This document shows, in pieces, positions 17,701 through 26,197 of a stretch of DNA of 64,000 nucleotides. The number at the start of each line of letters is the position of its first letter. Positions within the stretch are counted from its first letter, which is position 1. Below the pieces are notes generated by a model. It was not told the origin of the DNA, searched no databases, and was given only the letters and a program-made list of their open reading frames with translations. Position numbers and translations under genes: made by a program. Origin of the DNA: Methanoculleus sp. UBA303 (GTDB lineage Archaea > Halobacteriota > Methanomicrobia > Methanomicrobiales > Methanoculleaceae); assembly GCA_002501655.1 (NCBI GenBank), contig DANY01000028.1, positions 72,191 to 136,190 on the forward strand, in the 5' to 3' direction.

Positions 17701-20414
17701 CTTATGTCAGGGATCTCTTCGCCGTTTAAGATATACGCGACAACAAACGTCTCGTCCCCGACCAGTTCATCACTGGTTACAACGGAGCAGTTGTCTTCCC
17801 CGAACTGACTGCTGGTAACAAAGATCCTGTACAGGTCGTTGGCCAGCACCTGGTTCAACGTCGCCGGATCGGTGTCGTCGACGAGCCCGATCAGAACCGA
17901 GAGGTCTACCCCTTCCCATACGTTTCCTTTATTGTCGGTATACGTTGCAGGATGCGCCTTTGCAAGATCGATGAATTCGGTTCTGTTTAACGTCTGGTTG
18001 AATGCGCCGATCAGATCGAGCGTCCAGTCGGGCCGGTCGGAAATGGTCACCGGAGCCGTACCCGAGACGGTCCCGTTGGTTGCGGAAATTGTGGCGTTGC
18101 CCGCTCCGATGAGGCTTACGAACCCGGTTGCATTGACCGTGCAGACCGTTTCATTCGTACTGTTCCAGGTGTACGCATCGACAGGGTAGACATCTCCGAA
18201 CTGATCGTACCCGGTCGCAGTCAGTCTGTACGTTCTGGTATCGTCGGTATAGAGGTAAAGGCTGGACGGACTCAGTCCGATAGTGTCAAGGACGATAGAC
18301 ACCGCCGGCACAACGGTAACATGGACCGAATCAGATGCGCCGCCCGTGCAGGTCACGTTGATTTCCGTCTCGCCAAGTGCTTTTGGGGTAAAGAAGCCGT
18401 TTTGATCGATCGTGCCGACCGTGGTGTTCGAACTCGTCCAGGAGAGCACCGCTCCGTCGACCACCTTGTCGTAGGCATCGTATGCCGTTGCAGTGAAGGT
18501 CTTTTTGCCGTTTATCGGCAGTTCAATGTCTGAAGATGAGATATTCACCCGTGCAGGGGGTTCGAGGGGCACACCTAACACATACCATCCGCTGATATCC
18601 GAGTCACTGGTCAGGCAGTTTGTCCATGAAGTGACGTTAGTCGGTTTAGTTGCAAGGACATCGGGGTGCTGGGCATACCCATACACGTTGAAAGAGGCTG
18701 AGGTATTCAGATTCTGGAACTCATACTGGACTTTCAGAGGATACTCGGAAAGTATGCCGCCGTTCAGGTCGATGAACATCATGCTAAACTGGTTCGAGGT
18801 GTCGCCGACATTCTGACCTAAGTAGAGCGGATACTTTGTCTTTACTGCCGGGCGCCAGGTCTGGGGACCATAGATCAGGTCGTCCTTGGTAAACCACTCG
18901 TCCAGCGTTGTTGCATTATAGGTGATGGCATCGGATGGAGGTGCGGTGTGAGGCGTCGTACTCGGGGTCCACTGGCAACCTTCGGCCACGAGGTGCAGGC
19001 GGAATTCGTCGGGGATGGTGCCGTTTACCGCAACACACAGGTAAATATCGTCCTGATAGCCCCGGCCGCCGGTCGTGGTGACGTAGAACGTCCCCGACTG
19101 ATCGCTGGTGGTCGTTGCCTCGCCGAACGCAGTACCCCTGCCGTTGGAGATATGCAGGGAGTTCAGACCGCCGCCGGTCCAGAGAATGTGGAACGTATTA
19201 TTCCCGAAAACGTTGAAAAGGACGCCGGCGTCATTTGCAACCGTGAGAAAGACGTCATCGGTTGCGGTGATGACTCCGCCCGTCGAGGAGAGACCGGTCG
19301 AAGCTCCGGTGAACGCGACCGCGAGCGGAGTTTCCCCGCTGCTGACGTTTGCCGTGAAGTCTGCGGTGGGCGGCTCCGGGAGCGGCTGGCCTATGACGGC
19401 GTACCCGGACGCGTCGGCGGCGCTCAGGCTGTTGGTCCAGCGGATACCCTGATCCTGGTTCGAGGAGACCGTGTAGGCGTATGCATCGAAGGCCGCAAAC
19501 GTCGGCAGGTTTTCAAAGGCATACTCGACCTTGATCGCCCCGTTGTCGGTGACGGACTGGCCCGAGAAACTCGGCTGGCTGAGCGTGTTCGCGCCGAGGA
19601 TGCCCGCGTTCAGGTCGATGAACAGGATCGAGAAGGTGTTCTCGGTATCCGTCATGTCCTGCCCGTCGAAGATCGGGTAGTTCGTCGCCGCGCAGGGTCT
19701 CCAGATCTGCGGCCCGTAGAGGAAGTCGTCTTTGGTGAACGTCTCGTTCAGGACTTCGGGAACGTAGGTGACATCATCGAACGCTGGCTTGGTGTCCGTG
19801 AGCACCGGCGTCCACTGGTAGCCGCTCGCCTTGACGGTGACCCGGAAGTTATCAGGAATCGTGCCGTTGACGGCGAGCATCAGGATGCCGTTGTCGTCGC
19901 AGCCGCGGTCGCCGGTATCGGTGATGTAGAAGACGCCCGACTGGTCGTTACTGAACGTGACCTGGCCCGAAGATTCAGCCGGACTGGTCGTAATGTGAAG
20001 AGCGTTTATGCCCTGGGTCAGGCCGAAGAAGTGGTAGGTGTTGTTGCCGTAGTCGTTGAACCGGGCGGTCCCGTCGTTCGAGATCTGCAGCAGCACGTTG
20101 CTGTTCGACGGTATCACCGTGGTGGCGCCGAGGTTGGTGGTGTCCGCAGCGATGTCGACAGACTCCGGCAACGGTTCGGTTGCTGCCGGTGTTACACCGG
20201 CCGCTTCGGTCGGAGTCTGTTCCGGTGTGGTGGTGCTCGCCGGACCGGCGCTCAGGGGTAGTTCCAGCGGAACCCCGGCGGTCGGTTCGGTTGCGTTCAA
20301 CGTTAGATCGGTCCCCAGCGCCACCGCCGGTACGGCGATGATCGCGAGGATCAGCAGGACGACGGCCATCCGTCCCTGCGATATTTTGCTTCGATTGCGG
20401 TTATCTTCTCTCAT
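14751..20414 (-). CDS. Giant multidomain surface protein, paralogue of the 2361-aa protein
   Basis: 1887 residues. Order: signal peptide (about 16-33), Thr/Pro linker, two NALHIT/YGPQ domains (about 95-343 and 388-615), Big2-type Ig domains (615-790), a lobe resembling the sulfite-oxidase/molybdopterin-binding fold (about 795-935; VWEGVDLSVLIGLVDD), another Big2, a NosD-type right-handed beta-helix with a parallel NNT/SDN ladder (about 1030-1360), Big2, a beta domain, a PGF-pre-PGF-like domain, and a Thr/Ala/Pro linker. It ends in a hydrophobic helix with PLPVW before it and RRT after it. Probably anchored at the outer membrane face by a sortase-like or membrane-helix mechanism. Its N- and C-terminal parts are almost copies of the 2361-aa neighbour, while the middle differs (no PQQ propeller). 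Confidence 0.92.
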   Translation of the reverse strand: MREDNRNRSKISQGRMAVVLLILAIIAVPAVALGTDLTLNATEPTAGVPLELPLSAGPASTTTPEQTPTEAAGVTPAATEPLPESVDIAADTTNLGATTVIPSNSNVLLQISNDGTARFNDYGNNTYHFFGLTQGINALHITTSPAESSGQVTFSNDQSGVFYITDTGDRGCDDNGILMLAVNGTIPDNFRVTVKASGYQWTPVLTDTKPAFDDVTYVPEVLNETFTKDDFLYGPQIWRPCAATNYPIFDGQDMTDTENTFSILFIDLNAGILGANTLSQPSFSGQSVTDNGAIKVEYAFENLPTFAAFDAYAYTVSSNQDQGIRWTNSLSAADASGYAVIGQPLPEPPTADFTANVSSGETPLAVAFTGASTGLSSTGGVITATDDVFLTVANDAGVLFNVFGNNTFHILWTGGGLNSLHISNGRGTAFGEATTTSDQSGTFYVTTTGGRGYQDDIYLCVAVNGTIPDEFRLHLVAEGCQWTPSTTPHTAPPSDAITYNATTLDEWFTKDDLIYGPQTWRPAVKTKYPLYLGQNVGDTSNQFSMMFIDLNGGILSEYPLKVQYEFQNLNTSASFNVYGYAQHPDVLATKPTNVTSWTNCLTSDSDISGWYVLGVPLEPPARVNISSSDIELPINGKKTFTATAYDAYDKVVDGAVLSWTSSNTTVGTIDQNGFFTPKALGETEINVTCTGGASDSVHVTVVPAVSIVLDTIGLSPSSLYLYTDDTRTYRLTATGYDQFGDVYPVDAYTWNSTNETVCTVNATGFVSLIGAGNATISATNGTVSGTAPVTISDRPDWTLDLIGAFNQTLNRTEFIDLAKAHPATYTDNKGNVWEGVDLSVLIGLVDDTDPATLNQVLANDLYRIFVTSSQFGEDNCSVVTSDELVGDETFVVAYILNGEEIPDISIYWPLKLHGSGCAVTSRSLNQVTKIEAAIRPHVSKINISEMIQAWDTDSAPISIPIHAYDDSGAVLSDTKYILNYVWTSSNESVGVVDEYGNFSVKGAGRTQITAQLGDKTTTIDAVVYASAENSHLFSVDETGATGFKTITEALEFAQDGDVIVVKNGTYTGALTIDKAVTIRSENGASGVIIPAAVNINADNVSLEGLTVNNLVNVNSGFRDCVIDHCVVDGYNKHNAVLYLQSGSSNCTIANNTVINTGGSYGIRVFTSSDNLIVNNSDESAFGTIISGSKRNIVKDNDIRGMLSMLSVSDSIVENNTIIETSARCYPYGGSSCQNIIVVNNTFIGNGKYVMYLSSLTGCKFCNNKISGGTTDTIYACDSLSSDPFYQNEISGTAGKLIYAKSTTTLNSVAPVTYVYNNNTYTGIIGNHYSDYTGEDADGDGIGDTPYTGTKITDSYPLVSPIDNYLVLTPTAVTVSPTAATLEVAESVDFTAEVFDQRGETMSHAVPVWSSSNTTFGVVNATTGRFEALSPGSVTVTAACDGCTASAVVTVVPATKKTETTSFAIPNCTFTDTGSGHSISVNASAASINGSRITLPGNGFTLTVQATSDLAVTADGRVNATYDGMVLETDPLVADLPLPGTVSGSIRANLTGLPAGASITTTLNQNITAEAMTAFQLAAGGAGLNVDAVAFTMNIVKTNLTNDRDIAGATIQMAVSPAWVDAHGGADTIQIIRFAEDGTREVLATRLVDTDASGNLVFEAASPNGLSVFGLAAVSAVPQTSSGSSSSGSSTAVGAASNLKAGESATLPMRTTAVSAITVTTNNAVKDVMVTVATGSLPRAAEPPAGTLYQYVQATLYKAAEDDLAAVQLRFAVPSKWLAEQGRTAEQVTLFRYADGAWQAVPVEALGEENGNAVFSAAANGFGLFAIAVTGEVTGATGEATLQPTATATPAATAAAQAAGSTPTPQASPLPVWAAILAFGFLLFVRRT
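15226..15625. repeat. Near-identical segment shared with 6651-7050 (copy 2)
   Basis: Partner of 6651-7050, in the same orientation and with no gaps. It encodes the membrane-proximal beta domain of the 1887-aa protein. Confidence 0.8.
19382..19583. repeat. Near-identical segment shared with 12211-12412 (copy 2)
   Basis: Partner of 12211-12412, encoding half B of the first NALHIT/YGPQ domain in the 1887-aa protein. Confidence 0.75.
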
Positions 20415-21073
20415 ACGACTCCTCCTTCCGATGCACGGATGCTCGAATAAGCCTCTATGGAACCGGCACCCGGGGTGCCCGCATTTGCATAGATGTCACC
20501 AGGAGAATGAAATAATTCTGATCGGAGAAGTATAAGCCTGTTTTCAATATCGGCCAGTTTAAATATGTTAGTTTAACAATGTCGGAAACTCGGGTAAGTT
20601 AATCAGAGATGCCTCATAACCCCCGGTGGACGTGCAGCGAATCCGGGCGTGAGCGGGACCCCGGCCCGGGCGTGCGGATGGGATCTTTCCCGGCCGCCCT
20701 TGCGGGCGCGGGGGTGCTCCCGTCGCCGCGAGGATCGCCCTGTCGACCGGCTGCAGGCCGATGGGGGCGATCCCGAACCGCCGAAGAGGGGATGGGTGCT
20801 CGCAGACGTCTCATCAATCATGGTCGCCGGAAACCGGCTCATCCCCGCTCCGCTCATGCTTATTCCTGCACTGCGTCCGGCAGGCATCGCCGCTCGCGAA
20901 CCCGTGCGCTCCACCGGACCGGCGAGGCGCCGGGAAGAACCGTCCGCCCCGGAAAATACGTTGCGTGGGCCTTTCTCGCGTCCATGTGGTGTTATTAACC
21001 GCATCCGATTAACCCATCCCCAACTGGCAAGCGTCATATAGCATCTTAACCCACCTCTTTTCCAGGAATCAGC
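20415..21073. other. Divergent promoter region, no gene seen
   Basis: It separates the 1887-aa surface gene (minus) from the MoxR operon (plus). Near the minus gene there is an A/T-rich block with TGTTA-3-TAACA at 20566-20578 and a 7-bp direct repeat AGTTTAA at a period of 14. Near the plus gene are two TTAACC-type boxes (about 20995-21020) and a CATATAGC element (about 21036-21043) that may be the TATA box for moxR. The middle (20600-20990) is very G+C-rich, with open frames on both strands but nothing I recognise. Confidence 0.5.
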
Positions 21074-22069
21074 ATGGCAGGCACGGATACAGAGATTTCA
21101 GCGCTCAATCGCCAGGCACGGGAGCATGCAGCCGCTCTCGATGAGGTTCGTTCCAGCATGGGGACAGTAATCGTCGGACAGCAGGCGGTTGTCGATCAGG
21201 TGCTCACGGCGGTGCTCGCCGGCGGGCACGCCCTCCTCGAAGGCGTTCCCGGGATAGCAAAGACGCTCACGATCAGCACCCTCGCGCACTGCCTCGACTG
21301 CACATTCGCCCGCCTCCAGTTCACCCCCGACCTCCTCCCCGCCGATATCACCGGGACCCGGATCTACGACCGGCACAGCGCCGCCTTCCGGACGATCCAG
21401 GGGCCGATCTTCCACCAGATCATCCTTGCCGATGAGGTCAACCGTGCCCCCCCGAAGGTGCAGTCCGCCCTCCTCGAGGCGATGCAGGAGCGGCAGGTCA
21501 CCATCCAGGGCGAGACATACCCGCTGCCGCGCCCGTTCTTCGTCCTCGCCACCCAGAACCCGCTCGAATCGGAGGGCACCTACCCGCTCCCCGAGGCGCA
21601 GCTCGACCGGTTTATGCTCAAGATCCAGATGGACTACCCGAGCCTCGACGAGGAGGTCGCCATCCTTGACCGGTTCACGGCGGACCAGCCCGACCCTCCG
21701 GCGCCGGTGCTTGATGCCGCCAATGTAGCCTCTCTTCAGTCGTTTGTGCGGTCGGTATACGTCGATCCGGGCGTGAAACGCTATGCTGCGCAGCTGGTCG
21801 ACGCCACCCGGCACCCGGCAGCCTATGGTCTCGATCTTGGGCCCATGATCGCTTTCGGGGCCTCTCCCCGCGCATCGCTCGCCCTCCTCCTCTGCGGCAA
21901 GGCGCATGCGGTGCTCGCCGGGCGAGGCTATGTTGCCCCCGACGACATCCGGGCCCTGGCCCCCGCTGTCCTCAGGCACCGGGTCCTCCTCACCTTCGAG
22001 GCGGAGGCAGACGATATCTTCCCGGAAGAGGTTGTTCGTGAGATCCTGGCGGTCGTGGAGGTGCCCTGA
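21074..22069 (+). CDS. MoxR-family AAA+ ATPase (system copy 1)
   Basis: 331 residues, normal MoxR length. Walker A GVPGIAKT at 57-64, Walker B IILADE at 116-121 followed by VNRAPPKVQSALLEAMQE, and the sensor-1 region ATQNPLESEGTYPLPEAQLD at about 159-178. MoxR proteins are chaperone-like ATPases that work with VWA-domain partners to assemble or activate protein and metal complexes. Here the partners follow at once (DUF58, VWA, BatD-like). It is the first gene of the plus-strand run that continues to the ECF transporter genes. The ATG follows a CAGGAATC ribosome site. Confidence 0.95.
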   Translation: MAGTDTEISALNRQAREHAAALDEVRSSMGTVIVGQQAVVDQVLTAVLAGGHALLEGVPGIAKTLTISTLAHCLDCTFARLQFTPDLLPADITGTRIYDRHSAAFRTIQGPIFHQIILADEVNRAPPKVQSALLEAMQERQVTIQGETYPLPRPFFVLATQNPLESEGTYPLPEAQLDRFMLKIQMDYPSLDEEVAILDRFTADQPDPPAPVLDAANVASLQSFVRSVYVDPGVKRYAAQLVDATRHPAAYGLDLGPMIAFGASPRASLALLLCGKAHAVLAGRGYVAPDDIRALAPAVLRHRVLLTFEAEADDIFPEEVVREILAVVEVP

Positions 22070-22071
22070 CG

Positions 22072-22953
22072 GTGAGCGACGCCGGGGCAGACCTGATCGG
22101 GCAGATCCGGCGGATCGAGCTTAAGACCGCCGCTCTCGCCGACGGCTCCTGTGCCGGACCCAACCGGTCGCTGCTCAGGGGGAGCGGGATGGCGCTTGCA
22201 AACCTCCGGGAGTACCTCCCCGGCGACGACGCCCGGGCGATCGACTGGAAGGCCTCAGCGCGCCTGGACCGGCTCGTCGTCAGGGAGTACGAGGAAGAGC
22301 GGAACCAGACCTACTACCTCGTCCTGGACCGGTCGGGGTCCGCGGCGTTCGGGTCGTCGATCAGCAAGGACCGCCGGATACTCGAGGTGGCCGCCAGCCT
22401 GATCTTTGCCGCCCACCGGCAGAACGGGCGAGTGGGCCTCTGCATCGTCACCGATAGCGTCGAGCGGTTCATCCCGGCCCGGCCGGGCAGAAGCCAGGTC
22501 ATCAGGCTCGTGCAGGCCCTTGTTTCGCACCGACCTTCGGGGACGGGCACCGACCTCTCCGCCGCGTTTCGGTTCCTCTGCACGAGGGTCAGGCGCAGGT
22601 GCTCGGTCATCGTCCTCTCCGATTTCGAAGATCCAGGTTTTGCCCGGGATCTCGCACACCTGCGGCGGCGGCACGAGACCACCGCCATCCGGGTGACCGA
22701 TCCCGCAGAGGACTCTCTCCCGGACGTGGGGCCGGTGATCCTCGAAGACCCCGAGACCGGCGAGCAGGTGCTCGTGGACACCTCGGATCCCGCCTTCCGG
22801 AGAGCCTATGCCGACGCCGTGGTCGTTGAGGACCGCCGTATCGGAGGGTCCCTGCGCTCATGCCGGGTGCCGGAAGTCCGGGTCTCCACCGAAGAGCCCT
22901 ATGATCTCCCCCTGCGCCGCCTCTACGCGCACCCGCGCTACCGGGGTGGGTAG
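22072..22953 (+). CDS. DUF58 protein (MoxR partner, copy 1)
   Basis: 293 residues with the DUF58 hallmark GDDARAIDWK at 51-60 and a VWA-like DRSGS at 86-90, so the metal-binding MIDAS start is kept. No membrane helices. DUF58 proteins accompany MoxR ATPases and are thought to recruit substrates. GTG start 2 bases after the moxR stop; the stop abuts the next ATG, so translation is coupled. The late segment VILEDPETGEQVLVDTSDPAFR is typical of the family. Confidence 0.92.
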   Translation: MSDAGADLIGQIRRIELKTAALADGSCAGPNRSLLRGSGMALANLREYLPGDDARAIDWKASARLDRLVVREYEEERNQTYYLVLDRSGSAAFGSSISKDRRILEVAASLIFAAHRQNGRVGLCIVTDSVERFIPARPGRSQVIRLVQALVSHRPSGTGTDLSAAFRFLCTRVRRRCSVIVLSDFEDPGFARDLAHLRRRHETTAIRVTDPAEDSLPDVGPVILEDPETGEQVLVDTSDPAFRRAYADAVVVEDRRIGGSLRSCRVPEVRVSTEEPYDLPLRRLYAHPRYRGG

Positions 22954-23901
22954 ATGGCCGGGTTTGCAGAACCTCTCTGGCTCATCGGCCTCGCGGGCAT
23001 CCCGGTCCTCTGCCTCCTCTACCGGCGCGCCGTCAAGGAGCGGTCGTATGCCGCGCTCACCTTCTCCCGGGTCGCGGTTGCCGCGCAGGCACAGGGTCCG
23101 GACCGCCTGCGGCGCCCACATACCCTCTTCGCCCTTGTCCTCATCGCCCTCGCCCTCATCCTGGTGGGCCTTGCCGACCCGCACATCCCGCTCGAAGGGA
23201 CGGACGAGGGTGTCAGCGTAGTGCTGGTGCTCGATACCTCCGGGAGCATGCAGGCGACCGACTACCGCCCGACCCGCCTGGAGGCCGCAAAAGCCGCCGC
23301 GGAGATCCTGCTCTCCCGGCTCAACCCCGACGACTACGCGGGGGTCGTCGTATTCGAGTCCGGCGCAACGAGTGCCGCCTACCTCTCTCCCGACCGGGAC
23401 CGTGTGATCGAGAGACTCCATGGCGTCCGGGGACGGGACGGGCAGACGGCTCTCGGCGACGGGCTGGCCCTCGGCGTCGATATGGCCGATTCCATCCCCA
23501 ACCGGCACCGGGTGGTGATCCTCCTCTCCGACGGCGCAGGAAACGCCGGCACCTTCTCGCCGGCAGAGGCCGCCGGCTACGCCCGTGAGCGGAACGTGCC
23601 GGTCTACACCGTGGGCATCGGCTCCCCGGAGCCGGTGGTGGCGGGGTATGACCCGGCGGGTGCGCCAGAGTATGCCGTGCTCGACGAAGAGACACTCCGG
23701 GCGATCGCCCGCACAACCGGAGGGAAATACTACGCGGCCGTCGACGAAGGGACGCTTGCAGCGATCTATGCCGGGCTGACCGACGAGATCCCGCGCGAGC
23801 CGAAGGATACGAGCATCAGTGTGGTCTTCTTCGCCGGGGCGCTCACTGTTCTCCTTCTGGAGATGTATATCCGCTACGGCCGGGGGAGGATCCTGCCGTG
23901 A
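22954..23901 (+). CDS. BatA-like membrane VWA-domain protein (copy 1)
   Basis: 315 residues. Two N-terminal membrane helices (about 8-24 and 58-74) are followed by a VWA domain with the MIDAS motif DTSGS at 94-98 and LLSDGAGNAG near 192. A C-terminal helix lies near 288-303. This is the BatA/Aerotolerance-type layout. The VWA domain probably faces the outside and takes part in metal-dependent protein contacts, powered by the cytoplasmic MoxR. Its stop overlaps the GTG of the BatD-like gene by 3 bases. Confidence 0.92.
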   Translation: MAGFAEPLWLIGLAGIPVLCLLYRRAVKERSYAALTFSRVAVAAQAQGPDRLRRPHTLFALVLIALALILVGLADPHIPLEGTDEGVSVVLVLDTSGSMQATDYRPTRLEAAKAAAEILLSRLNPDDYAGVVVFESGATSAAYLSPDRDRVIERLHGVRGRDGQTALGDGLALGVDMADSIPNRHRVVILLSDGAGNAGTFSPAEAAGYARERNVPVYTVGIGSPEPVVAGYDPAGAPEYAVLDEETLRAIARTTGGKYYAAVDEGTLAAIYAGLTDEIPREPKDTSISVVFFAGALTVLLLEMYIRYGRGRILP

Positions 23902-25352
23902 GGCGGTTCCTCCTCCTGATCCTCCTGGTCGCTTTTGGGTGCGTGGCAACCGTTGCGGCCGGGGGCATCACCCTCTCGACCGGGCAGTCCGACTACACCG
24001 TCCAGGTCGGGGAAGAGGTTACAATCCCGATAGCCGTCGAGAACCGACTCGGGGGCGATATCACGGGGGTGCTCACCCAGAGTGTGCGGTTTGTGCCGGA
24101 GGGCGGCGATCCGGCCACCCGGACCCAGTCCCGGCCGCTCACGCTCTTCTGGGATACGCGGGAGGTAGCCGTCAGTGCCGGGACGGCGGCGGAGCCCGGA
24201 ACCTTCTTCTTTGAGATTGCGTTCGAGTACGGGGACGGGCCGCGCACCCGCGTCGCTCTCCCGGAGATCCGGGTCCACGTCGTCCAATCTCCAACGGAGC
24301 AGACGGACCAGCCGAACCGGCAGGTGAGCTCCGTCTCGTCGGTCTCGACCTCCTCCGGGCCCGGCGGACCGCAGCAGGGAGCGTCTGCATCGTCACCCGG
24401 AAAACTGCCCAGCCAGATGCCGCAGGACATGGGCTCGCTCCAGGACCAGGCGGCACGGGAGCATGACCGCATGCAGGCCCTGCGGTCGGCACTGCTCGCC
24501 GGGCTTGAGGAGGACCCGGTTGTTCGGGAGATCCACGCCATCCTCACATCGCACGGTTACGCCAGGGCGGCGACGACCATCGATCCCACCGGTGAGGACA
24601 CCGGAACGTTTGTTTTCGGTTACCGGGGAGGATCCGGGGAGACGATACGCGTCGGCGGTCTGGTGGCGAACGGCACTGCAGCGTATGCGGCGTACGCCAC
24701 CGACCGGTCGCTTGTTGTGCCTGCCGCCCTGCCGGCGAACGAGACCTACCGCCGATTTGCCGGCGACCTTGCGGACGATGGTTTCTTCCCGGTATCGGCG
24801 GCGGTGAACGCGACAGTTGGCGCCACGTTCGTCAGCGTGGGGTTTGCCGACAGCCAGAACCGGACGGCGAGGATCATCGCAACCCTCGCCGGGGGGGAGG
24901 TGCAGGCGGTAGATATCGAAGAGCCGCCGGACCTCTTTCCTCTCGCCGGTGCGGGCGCACTCTGCATCGTCCTCTTAATCGCCTACCTCGTCCGGCGGGG
25001 AGCGCCAAAAACCCTGGAGCCGCCAGTCTCCCTGGTCCCCGGCGACCCCCGCGGTGAAGCCCTCCGTCTCCTCGATGATGCGCGCCGGGAGTTTGACCGT
25101 GGCGACCGGAAGGAAGCGTATGGAACGGCCGGCAGGGCGTTGCGGTCGTACGTGTCGTCCGCGTACGGGACCGGCGCGGAACTTGCGGACGGAGATGTTC
25201 TGCGCCTGCTCGAGGAGAGCGGCCGTGAGACCGTGGTAGCAACTTCAATCCTTGGGCAGTGTGCGGCCGTCTCTTATGCCGGATCCCTGCCCCTGGATGA
25301 AGGATTCCGGGCTGTCATCCAGGAGATTGAGGCCTTTATCCGGCAGAATTAA
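23898..25352 (+). CDS. BatD-like secreted/membrane protein (copy 1)
   Basis: 484 residues: a signal peptide (LLLILLVAFGCVATVAAG), a beta-sandwich region (about 22-135) like the extracellular part of BatD, a Ser/Gly/Gln-rich linker (about 140-185), a second mixed domain, a membrane helix (about 350-370, GAGALCIVLLIAYLV) and a cytoplasmic helical domain (about 385-480, with LLDDARREFDRGDRKEAYGTAG). The last part resembles the tetratricopeptide-like tail often seen in BatD/DUF4129-type proteins. GTG start overlapping the VWA stop. The family link rests on context and layout more than sequence. Confidence 0.75.
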   Translation: MRRFLLLILLVAFGCVATVAAGGITLSTGQSDYTVQVGEEVTIPIAVENRLGGDITGVLTQSVRFVPEGGDPATRTQSRPLTLFWDTREVAVSAGTAAEPGTFFFEIAFEYGDGPRTRVALPEIRVHVVQSPTEQTDQPNRQVSSVSSVSTSSGPGGPQQGASASSPGKLPSQMPQDMGSLQDQAAREHDRMQALRSALLAGLEEDPVVREIHAILTSHGYARAATTIDPTGEDTGTFVFGYRGGSGETIRVGGLVANGTAAYAAYATDRSLVVPAALPANETYRRFAGDLADDGFFPVSAAVNATVGATFVSVGFADSQNRTARIIATLAGGEVQAVDIEEPPDLFPLAGAGALCIVLLIAYLVRRGAPKTLEPPVSLVPGDPRGEALRLLDDARREFDRGDRKEAYGTAGRALRSYVSSAYGTGAELADGDVLRLLEESGRETVVATSILGQCAAVSYAGSLPLDEGFRAVIQEIEAFIRQN

Positions 25353-25383
25353 TTCAGCAGCACCCCTGGAGGGGGTTAATCAG

Positions 25384-25494
25384 ATGTCATTATTTGAGAG
25401 CGGGTTAACAAAACCAGGTTGGTACTGGTCCGTTTTCAGCACCTTTTTCATCTTCATTTTCCCAGTCTATTCAATAAAAAAAGGCGTATCATGA
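25384..25494 (+). CDS. 36-aa single-pass membrane microprotein
   Basis: A short ORF with a good GGAGGGGG ribosome site. It reads MSLFESGLTKPGW..., then one hydrophobic helix (about residues 14-31) and a basic end IKKGVS. Its stop overlaps the ATG of the IDDTD gene (ATGA), the same coupling seen at many joints of this operon. No equivalent is evident before the IDDTD gene of copy 2. Conservation is unknown, so it could be a leader for translational coupling rather than a functional protein. The A+T content is higher than that of its neighbours. Confidence 0.6.
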   Translation: MSLFESGLTKPGWYWSVFSTFFIFIFPVYSIKKGVS

Positions 25495-26195
25495 CCATAC
25501 TTCTTGCTCTTGACGATACTGACAGCCTGGAATCACGGGGGACGGGCCGCCTGGCCCGTGCGGTCGCCGACGCGATCGCAAAACACTATCCCATATGGGG
25601 TGTCACCCGGCACCAGCTCTATGTCCACCCATCGATACCATACACGTCCCACAACAGCTGCGCCGTCATTCACATTGATGCCGACGGCGGTGAGCCGCTC
25701 AATACCGCTCTCTCCATAGCCGAGAAGACGATGCTCGACGACTTCGTGGAGGGGAGCGATCCGGGCCTTGCCGGAGCGACCCTCGACCAGGTGGCCCCGG
25801 CCGTGATAGCGTTCGGCCGCGATGCCCAGCAGATGGTGCTCACCCAGGAACGCGCCCGGACGCTGGCGGCGAACCTCGGCATATGGCTGAAAGGCCTCGG
25901 CGGCACACAAGACGGCGTGATCGGCGCGATGGCCGGCCTCGGGCTTGCAGCGACACGGAACGACGGCAGGTTCCTCCAGAAAGGCACCATACGCAGCCTC
26001 ACCGGCCCGACACCGGCGGAGCTCCTCCTCGGCGCAGGGGTCGACGAGATCATGACGCTTGACGGTCGGAGGGTTACCGAAGGGACCATCATACTCAAAG
26101 AGGGCAAAGCCGCCAAAGCCTGCCCAATCAACGGCAGGGTGGTCCTCTTCGTGGACGAGCAGGATGGGAAACTCGTCGCGGTAAAAAGGAACTGA
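25491..26195 (+). CDS. TiaS-like 'IDDTD' protein (system copy 1)
   Basis: 234 residues from the ATG at 25491; the frame is open further upstream, but this start matches the two paralogues. It has LDDTD at 7-11, TRHQL at 39-43, YTSHNS at 51-56, EGSDPG at 87-92 and a glycine-rich GLGGTQDGVIGAMAGLG at 135-151. These match the kinase-like and ferredoxin-like N-terminal parts of TiaS, the archaeal tRNA-Ile2 agmatinylcytidine synthetase. The protein is little more than half of TiaS length and lacks the zinc-ribbon and OB-fold RNA-binding parts. So it is unlikely to be TiaS itself; it may be a phosphotransferase acting on another substrate. It lies 2 bases before the permuted-domain gene. Confidence 0.8.
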   Translation: MTILLALDDTDSLESRGTGRLARAVADAIAKHYPIWGVTRHQLYVHPSIPYTSHNSCAVIHIDADGGEPLNTALSIAEKTMLDDFVEGSDPGLAGATLDQVAPAVIAFGRDAQQMVLTQERARTLAANLGIWLKGLGGTQDGVIGAMAGLGLAATRNDGRFLQKGTIRSLTGPTPAELLLGAGVDEIMTLDGRRVTEGTIILKEGKAAKACPINGRVVLFVDEQDGKLVAVKRN

Positions 26196-26197
26196 GT

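Noticed and set aside
20600-21041. Several overlapping frames of 60-140 codons upstream of moxR
   Set aside because: Both strands are open because of high G+C; none has a recognisable pattern or a credible ribosome site.
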